From: Rhizodiscina lignyota | Taxonomy: Eukaryota > Ascomycota > Dothideomycetes > Aulographales > Rhizodiscinaceae | Direction of reading: 5' to 3' | DNA: 64,000 bases | NCBI GenBank assembly: GCA_010015805.1 | Contig: ML978123.1 | Span: 1,364,001-1,428,000 of the forward strand | In this document: positions 57,081 through 64,000 of the stretch, piece by piece | How the letters are laid out: each line of letters starts with the position of its first letter | Position numbering within the stretch: the stretch's first letter is position 1 | Program-made: the position numbers and the translations under genes | The notes under the pieces: generated by a model | Seen by the model: the letters and a program-made list of their open reading frames with translations, nothing else | Databases searched by the model: none | Told to the model about the DNA's origin: nothing

Positions 57081-58694
57081 ATGTTATACATACAACCAAC
57101 TTACTTCAATATGCAGGAAGACGATTCAGCATTAATCTCTGGCTTTGGTGACTCGGACAGCAGCTCATACGAAGAAAGCAGAAGCAATGGCTCCAGAAAG
57201 AGGCGGAAGCTGTCCCAAGATGAAGTCGACACCTCAAACTCACAGCGCTCGGCCATGTCTACATCCACTGAATCTCGGGTAAAGATGAAGAAAAATGGTC
57301 TCCTCGATCCAATGCAGACTGCAAACACTGTCCAAGAGAAGTCTACCTTTGCAGACTTAGGAGTGTCGCCATGGCTCGTCATGTCTCTCGCGGCGATGGC
57401 CATCAAACGACCCACTGGAATTCAAAAGGGATGTATACCCGAAATATTGAAGGGTCGAGATTGCATAGGCGGAAGCCGTACCGGATCTGGCAAAACGGTT
57501 GCGTTTGCGGTCCCGATATTGCAGAAATGGTCGGAGGACCCGGTTGGGATCTTTGCGGTGGTATTGACTCCCACAAGGTGAGCTATGCCACCCTTTATGG
57601 CCTACTCGGTTCCAATTGGCTCACATGCTTGCAGAGAACTCGCTCTTCAAATCTTTGAACAGTTCAAAGCGATATCCGCCCCGCAGTCCCTGAAACCCAT
57701 CCTAGTCACCGGTGGTGCCGATATGCGAGCTCAGGCACTCGAGCTATCTCGTCGTCCACACGTAGTCATCGCAACTCCTGGCCGACTTGCCGATCACATC
57801 AATGTCTCTGGTGAAGACACAATTTGCGGCCTTCGTCGGGTTCGATTCGTTGTCCTCGACGAAGCCGATCGCCTCCTCGAAGCAGGCCATGGGAGCATGC
57901 TTCCGGACGTTGAAACTTGTCTAGGTGTGCTTCCACCTGCCGCTGAGCGACAGACTTGTCTATTCACGGCCACTGTGACAGACGAAGTTCGTGCGTTGAA
58001 AGAGATGCCGCGCGCTAAGGGAAAGCCTCCGGTCTTCGTGTGCGAGGTCGACACGGATGTCCTGGCTATACCAGCAACACTGAAGCAGATGTATCTGCAG
58101 GTCCCGTTGACACATCGTGAATCCTTTCTACACATCTTACTACTCACCCCGAGAAATTTGGAGAAATCACTCATCATTTTTTGCAATCGGACAGCCACAG
58201 CAACGCTCCTCGAACGAATGCTGAGAATACTGGAGCACCGAGTGACAGCGCTTCATTCTGGGCTCTCGCAGCCGCTTCGGACTGCAAACCTCGCTCGATT
58301 CAGAGCGAAAGCTGCAAGGATATTGGTAGCAACGGACGTCGCGTCCAGAGGCCTCGACATCCCCGAAGTCGACCTCGTCATCAATTACGATGTTCCAAGG
58401 GATCCGGACGATTATATCCATCGCGTCGGTCGTACGGCGCGTGCAGGAAGAAAGGGCGATGCTGTTACCATGGTGGGGCAGAGAGATGTAGAGTTACTGC
58501 TCGCCATCGAAAGTCGAGTTGGGAGAAAGATGGAAGAGTACTATGAAGAGGGTGTCAATATCGAAACCAGGGTACTCAGGGATGGACTGAAGGTCGTAGC
58601 GAAGGCAAAGCGAGAAGCGGAATTGGACATTGACGAGGGTAGAGATGCGGCCGGGAAACGGAAGCTGGGGATGAAGAAGATGGCAAAGTCGTAG
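57081..58694 (+). CDS. DBP8: DEAD-box RNA helicase Dbp8
   Basis: Two exons (57081-57577, 57635-58694) give 518 residues, or 508 from ATG 57111 (MQEDDSAL), which is the more usual opening. The nucleolar helicase acts in 18S rRNA maturation. All motifs are present: Q-motif [10 protein letters not shown], motif [10 protein letters not shown], Ia PTRELA split by the intron, TPGRL, DEAD, motif III as TAT (FTATVTDEV, the Dbp8/Dbp10-like variant of SAT), [20 protein letters not shown] and [10 protein letters not shown]. The N-terminus is acidic with a KRRKLS nuclear signal. The C-terminus is basic ([12 protein letters not shown]). Length and motif variants fit Dbp8 better than Rrp3. Confidence 0.92.
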
Positions 58695-59961
58695 CAATAA
58701 CTGACGCGGCTCACAAGGCTTGCGAACATGACTTCCGTATTTCCACACCGGCGGAATCGCAAGATCCATTGTTGCATTGTGGCCAGTCTCTACAAATGGT
58801 GGCTACCAAATTAGGAACCACAAGTAGTCGTATATTATGAGGCAACAGCTCCAGTTGTACCGATCACAGGCTCTCCCATGAGCGATGAAGCATGCGCAGA
58901 CGTCCATTGAATCGCTATCGGGGCTAGATCGGTTATATCCCTGACTTCGAGAAGGCCATTCTTGTGCTTGGACCGAGCTTGATCGATGTGTACATACATA
59001 ACAGAAGGTTCGGCATCAAATTTGACGACACAGTTTAAACTTCAATAAGCGGAGGAAATAAATCAACAAAATTATCTCAATAACGGGAAGCGAAATAGCA
59101 ACAGCATAAATCTGCAATCTGGCTTTGCCCGAGTTGTAACTGCAGAGGCAGCTTTGGAGTCGTCAATGGCCCAAAGTTCCTTAGAACAGGACGTCACAGA
59201 GGGTAGGAATACCGTACGCGACTGGGTGTCTTATTCGTGTATATAACTTTTGATTTCTCTAAATGATCAAATTTGACGAGTTTTTCGGCTCTAGATGATA
59301 GTTGCTAACCTCCCTAATCCAGCCCGAACGCCTCGCGGAGCCATTTAATCGCTAGTATCGACCCAAGCATCCTCCGATACCGGACCATCTTTAGAGGGTG
59401 GAGACAGGGCTGTAGAGCTGATTATTTCGATGTCGGCCGTGTGTGCAGCACTGACAAATATGATGGTGGTTTTGTCGCTGACGGCTCGGCTCCGGAACCG
59501 GACTTCGCGGATTCAGGGATTGGTCTTGTATGAAGTTTGTCGAACATCGACGGCGTCGGTCTTGTGTGGAGTTTGTCGAACAGCGATGGCATCGGTCTTG
59601 TGTGGAGTTTGTCGAACATCGACGGCATCGGTCTTGTATGCAGGCTGTCGAAGATTGAAGACATTTGTCGCGAGGGTAGAGAGTCGAAAGTTGATGGCAT
59701 TGTGATAGTTGATGATGTTGATGAAAGTTGATGGTGTTTGTATATGATGGTTCAACAATGTTTGCATCTGGTGAAGACAGAAAGAGGAAGAGAAGGTGGA
59801 GATGAGGAGGTAAATGTACCTGATATTTGGCGCTAGGCGTTAAAAATTCGCCGTTGGGACGGAGGTAAACCATGAAGTCACCGTTTAAACATTGCCCAAT
59901 CTCACTCACGCGATTTCGACCACAGCAAACCGGATAAGGTGGATTTCTTCGTTGTTGACTA
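58695..59961. other. Intergenic stretch with a minisatellite
   Basis: 3' flanks of DBP8 and the sterol acyltransferase gene, with a five-unit 36-bp minisatellite at 59522-59701. A minus-strand ORF set crosses the repeat; no gene is assigned. Confidence 0.45.
59522..59701 (-). repeat. 36-bp minisatellite, five units
   Basis: Units start at 59522, 59558, 59594, 59630 and 59666. Units 1-3 are nearly identical (GGTCTTGTxTGxAGTTTGTC then GAACAxCGAxGGC); units 4 and 5 are increasingly diverged. 36 is a multiple of three and all three minus-strand frames are open through the array, giving 12-residue periodic peptides such as MPSMFDKLHTRP. Confidence 0.85.
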
Positions 59962-61707
59962 CTAATTAATAAATAGGGTCTTTACACGAGCACGTAAAGT
60001 GCACACATCTATTTTATGACTGTAAGCAGCGTGCGGATTCGAGGGAGTGGGTGGACAAACCATTGATAGACCCAGGATCATTGAACACCAGAATAGAATG
60101 TTCTGCAAACCCCAATGTCAGTATGAGCCTCAGAAATAATGGAGCCTGTCCCGGATCTTACATTGAGGAGTGTTCTTCCCTTAACCCAACGGCTCCGCTG
60201 TATCATGACAATCGGCATCTGAAGCATCATTGCAAAGAACCCATAGCCTCGCAACTTCTTAGTAATGCAACCCATGACCAATTCGTGCGCCAGTGCCGAT
60301 ATAAAGAAGGTGATGACAGTTGCGACGGGTCGAGACATTTTCCCACGCGAAGCGGAGTACACATGACGGCGGAAGAAGTTATGTACTGGAATGTTCCACT
60401 CCCGCGAGAATTCGAGCCAGTCACAACTATTCCACCAGTCGGCGTAGAACTGGCGGTCAGCAAAATGGGTGATCTCCGCAAAGGCCCCGCATATGTACTC
60501 GAAAATGACCAGGAAGACGAGTAAGAAAGATACCATGAACGGGAAGAGCAGTCGGCTGATTGTCTCAGCAAGAATCAAGGCGCCTTCGACGATACTATCG
60601 ACATCCTGCATTTGATGAGATGATTCTCGAAGAACGGGAATGATAAACTCCTCGCTGGTGACCGTGAGTAGGAAGATACACCCGAAAACAGCCAGGCTCT
60701 TGTAGAAGAGTTCTCCCCAATCCGTGCCGCTAGTGCGTGGATATTCGAGCTCGTAGCATAATGTTGGGCAGAACAAGAAGTCAACGAAATTCCGAATGGT
60801 CAAATTATTCGGATACGTAACCTGACCAAGAGGAGAAGTTAGCTCGAACGCAAGCGCTTCGCGGAGATCGTTAAGTTCAGTGTCGTCCGATCCAGGTTTA
60901 TCCTCATGGTCGTTATCCTGTAATCGACTACGCGGATTTGGATACCTGACAGGCGCGGCCTTAGAAGCGGTCTCAGGTTTATCCAACGCGTTCAGTCTCC
61001 GTCGCGTCTCCGAAAGATGGCCATTATAGAATGCATACGAATGCATTTTCATGAATAAAGACAGAATGTGGAGCGTGAAGAATACTTGAGCGGTCCATGT
61101 CCAGGTTCGGATGAAAGGCCACCTGTATGAAATCAGAAATACTCTTCTCCTGGCTTTCTCGTTCAACTTACCCAATCCAGTATAGCAGCCATGCTGCTTG
61201 ATAAAGACTTTGGATCGGCATTCCCATTCTACTCCAGCGCAATATGCCATTGCTGTTTGCAAACACCAGATGCAATGGAAGCGCGACCACAGTGCTGCCA
61301 GCCATGAGGAGGTCGCTGAGCGCAAGCTCCCACAAGTTCTCGGTAAACAAATGCCATTGACGAATTATCAGAAATGATCCGCTCTCTCTGAAGTTGCGAA
61401 GCATCGCGGTAATAACCATAATCGCTAGGCCAATCCAGAATAGAACGAAAAATCCTCGGAAATCGTGATGCTCGCTGTTAGGATCAAAATGCGAGACGCG
61501 GGCTGTATACTCTATCGTGGGAAAGAGACGGTGTTTTTGCTGAGCACGAATCTGGCGCCTTGCAGAAGAGGTCGCCTTTACCGAAGGCGGCGCATCCGCA
61601 GGAATTGGTGTATTGCGCCCACTGCATGTCGTTAATACCTTATCTGTGTTTTGAGGTACCTTAGACTTTCCTTGAAACGCCAGTTTCTGGTGTCTTAGAT
61701 GCGCCAT
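59962..61707 (-). CDS. ARE2: Sterol O-acyltransferase (ARE1/ARE2-type, MBOAT family)
   Basis: Esterifies sterols with acyl-CoA in the ER for lipid-droplet storage. Three exons (61707-61172, 61122-60162, 60102-59962) join in phase to 545 residues. The N-terminal cytosolic part is basic and disordered, ending RVSHFDPNSEHHDFRGFFVLFWIG, the usual entry to TM1. About nine hydrophobic segments follow. The MBOAT signatures are FADRQFYADWWN (FYxDWWN) and the catalytic histidine in ISALAHELVMG. The last exon (NILFWCSMILGLSMV) supplies the final TM; the 30 residues after it are not usual and may reflect a missed stop or intron. The ATG at 61707 is the first in frame, but an overlapping frame (61819-61661) also looks protein-like. 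DGAT1-type activity is less likely. Confidence 0.88.
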
Positions 61708-62325
61708 TGGGAAATGATAGCTGGTCCTCACTAAGAGTTCTAAGTAGCTGCGAACTTTGAGGCTTTCGTGCTCTAGGCGCCAAATACTCTGGCTGGGGAT
61801 CTGTTGCACTCGACGTCGACATCCTTGATACCGAAGGTGATGTAACTTTTAGATTCAATGCTAAGGAGGTTGTGCAATGAATGACGTAGTCCACTGTCCC
61901 AGACGGGCTTTGAAACTAGTTTCACATTATATCTGGTACGACCGCTGTTCTCTCCAGGTCGAGAAGGGGTTGATAAATATCTGAGGAAGGCTATTTCGAG
62001 GTATAAAAGGATTTGCCTCATGTTCGATCGACGCTACGCTAGTCTAAAAAAAGAAGTGGCGGTGCTGTTGTGGCTTGATCTCACCCGCAGATTAAGTCTC
62101 GGGCGGTGGAATTATTTTCCGCGGTGATCTTCTCGATGCTGAAGCCGACTTTCATGGTGGTGAAAGAACATGGGAAGGAGATTGGCTTCTTTACCATGAG
62201 ACCATACAGAGTCCTTTTTCTCTGTTACTGCCTTCCTTGAACTATTTCCGAAGTCGTGCTTGGGGTCCTTTGAGACCGCCAACATGACGAGCCGTAAGCA
62301 GCAGCGCCTTTGACAGCTTTCTCTC
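61708..62325. other. Divergent promoter region ARE2/APL4
   Basis: Contains the possible extra 5' coding frame of the acyltransferase (61819-61661, minus) and the promoter of the gamma-adaptin gene. Nothing else was recognised. Confidence 0.4.
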
Positions 62326-64000
62326 ATGAGCGACCCACTAACTTTTACTTGGGATGCAGTCAAGCAATTCATTCGCAATGTGCGCGCGGCAAAAACGATT
62401 GCGGATGAGAGAGCAGTCGTTCAGAAAGAGAGCGCTGCCATTCGAGCGAGCTTCAGGGAGGAGAGTCATGATTCAGGTGTCAGGTACGCCATTTTCTCAA
62501 ATCACTGGCAGAGCAGCTACTGATTTTCTGGCAGGCGAAACAATGTCGCGAAGCTGCTTTACCTCTTCACACTCGGCGAACGTACACATTTTGGCCAGAT
62601 AGAATGTTTGAAGCTGCTTGCCTCACCGCGCTTCGCGGATAAGCGGTTAGGATATTTGGGGACTATGCTACTGCTGGATGAGAACCAGGAAGTGCTGACA
62701 CTTGTCACAAACTCCTTGAAAAAGTAAGTGGACTTCTTCGTACGCTGAGGATACGTAGCCTGATGATATGGCCTTGAACAGTGACCTCAACCATTCAAAT
62801 CAATACATCGTCGGTCTCGCCCTCGTCACCCTCGGTAACATTGCTTCGGTCGAAATGTCCCGCGACCTATTCCCCGAAGTTGAGACAATCTTATCTTCCT
62901 CCAACCCATACGTGAGACGAAAGGCTGCCTTATGCGCTATGCGCATTTGTCGCAAGGTCCCTGACCTCCAAGAGCATTTCCTCGAGAAGGCAAAACTCCT
63001 TGTTGCAGACAGGAATCATGGCGTCTTACTTTGTGGCCTGACACTTGTGGGAAGCATGTGTGAAGCGGATGATGCCGAGGGCGGCGAAATGGGAACTGTC
63101 GAAGTGTTTCGACCACTGGTCCCAGCTCTCGTAAAGACTCTGAAGAGTTTGTCAAGCTCGGGCTATGCGCCAGAGCATGACGTTACTGGAATCACAGATC
63201 CATTTTTGCAAGTCAAGATTCTGAGACTCTTGCGAGTCCTGGGACGAGGGGACCAAGAAACAAGCGAACAGATCAACGACATCCTAGCACAAGTCGCCAC
63301 GAATACAGACTCCTCTAAAAATGTCGGCAACTCTATTCTTTACGAGTCCGTTCTTACAATTCTCGACATTGAAGCAGACTCCGGCTTACGGGTTCTTGGT
63401 GTAAACATCCTTGGAAAATTTCTTTCGAACCGCGACAACAACATTCGATATGTCGCTCTCAATACACTCATAAAGGTCGTCGCAATCGAGCCTAATGCCG
63501 TGCAGAGGCATAGAAATACCATTCTGGACTGTCTCAGGGATCCTGACATTAGCATTAGGCGGAGGGCGCTGGATTTGAGTTTCACCCTTATCAATGAAAG
63601 TAATGTCAGGGTTCTCATTAGAGAGTTGCTTGCATTCCTCGAGGTTGCAGACAACGAATTCAAACCGACCATGACGAGTCAAATCGGGATTGCGGCTGAT
63701 CGATTTGCGCCAAACAAGCGGTGGCATGTTGACACAATGCTCAGAGTCCTCAAATTGGTATATACAGTGGCTGCCTAAACAGTTTTTCAGGATGGCTTAC
63801 ATTTTTCAGGCCGGTAATTATGTCAAGGAACAAATCTTGTCATCCTTCGTTCGCCTTATCGCTACTACCCCTGATCTACAGACATACTGCGTGCAGAAAT
63901 TGTACGCCAACCTCAAAGACGACATTACTCAAGAGGGCCTCACGCTTGCTGGCACATGGGTGATAGGGGAATTCGGCGATTCTCTTTTGCGTGGAGGAAG
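62326..64000 (+). CDS. APL4: AP-1 adaptor complex gamma subunit (gamma-adaptin), 3' truncated by window
   Basis: Large subunit of the clathrin adaptor AP-1 that sorts cargo between trans-Golgi and endosomes. Exons 62326-62483, 62535-62723, 62782-63757 and 63810 to the window edge join in phase; about 504 residues are visible of roughly 830 expected. The N-terminal trunk is an alpha-solenoid: [26 protein letters not shown] is the diagnostic opening of gamma-adaptins, followed by [42 protein letters not shown] and [18 protein letters not shown]. The last visible part is [20 protein letters not shown]. The hinge and ear domains lie outside the window. Confidence 0.95.

Noticed and set aside
59522-59701. 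CRISPR-like regular repeat
   Set aside because: Units are head-to-tail without spacers; it is a minisatellite in a eukaryotic genome.

Overview
The window is a piece of nuclear chromosome from a filamentous ascomycete (Pezizomycotina). Genes lie on both strands, about one per 2.2 kb, with short GT-AG introns (about 48-160 nt), monocistronic spacing and CT-rich leaders. The protein set is typically fungal: LIM-RhoGAP, cell-wall-integrity MAPKK, ferric reductase, secreted Cu-only superoxide dismutase, PAN/Apple surface protein, GPI-type wall protein, H-type-lectin-like protein and OTT_1508-like deaminase. A dothideomycete (Mycosphaerellales-like) is my best guess, from gene style alone. Every exon chain below was checked by hand for splice sites and reading phase, and most chains close exactly in frame.

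Layout. 0-8 kb: 3' end of a CLASP/HEAT-like gene, then a six-exon LIM-LIM-coiled-coil-RhoGAP gene. 9-13.5 kb: three plus-strand genes, a secreted Cu-only SOD, a small CFEM-like six-cysteine secreted protein and a DUF4396 membrane protein with a histidine-rich loop. 13.6-18.7 kb: a PAN/Apple surface protein, a small lipocalin-like protein, and a tail-to-tail class II aldolase and SDR. 19.9-24 kb: F-box/WD40 protein and a small DUF7704 membrane protein. 24.6-30 kb: GPI-type repeat protein and a deaminase gene whose 5' end looks broken. 30.4-32.7 kb: two convergent membrane proteins of unknown function. 33.5-40.3 kb: ribosomal protein uS3, a myotubularin, a gamma-glutamylcyclotransferase-like gene interrupted by one stop codon, and an H-type-lectin-like protein. 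44.7-46.7 kb: ferric reductase. 49-52 kb: LMBR1-type membrane protein and dithiol glutaredoxin. 53.4-64 kb: MAPKK, DBP8 helicase, sterol acyltransferase and the 5' two-fifths or so of AP-1 gamma-adaptin.

Housekeeping genes (uS3, DBP8, AP-1 gamma, MAPKK, sterol acyltransferase) alternate with accessory surface and redox genes. Several accessory genes deal with metals or oxidants at the cell surface (Cu-only SOD, CFEM-like protein, His-rich DUF4396 protein, ferric reductase), and the first three are adjacent; a joint role is an inference. Gene-poor stretches (0.5-3.4, 40.3-44.7 and 46.7-49.1 kb) hold decayed repeats in places but no recognisable transposon, rRNA, tRNA or CRISPR array. The best candidates for something unusual are the single-stop gamma-glutamylcyclotransferase gene, whose stop also forms a branch-point-like sequence inside a phase-compatible 51-nt pseudo-intron; the deaminase gene with a broken 5' end; and the SOD/CFEM-like/DUF4396 trio.
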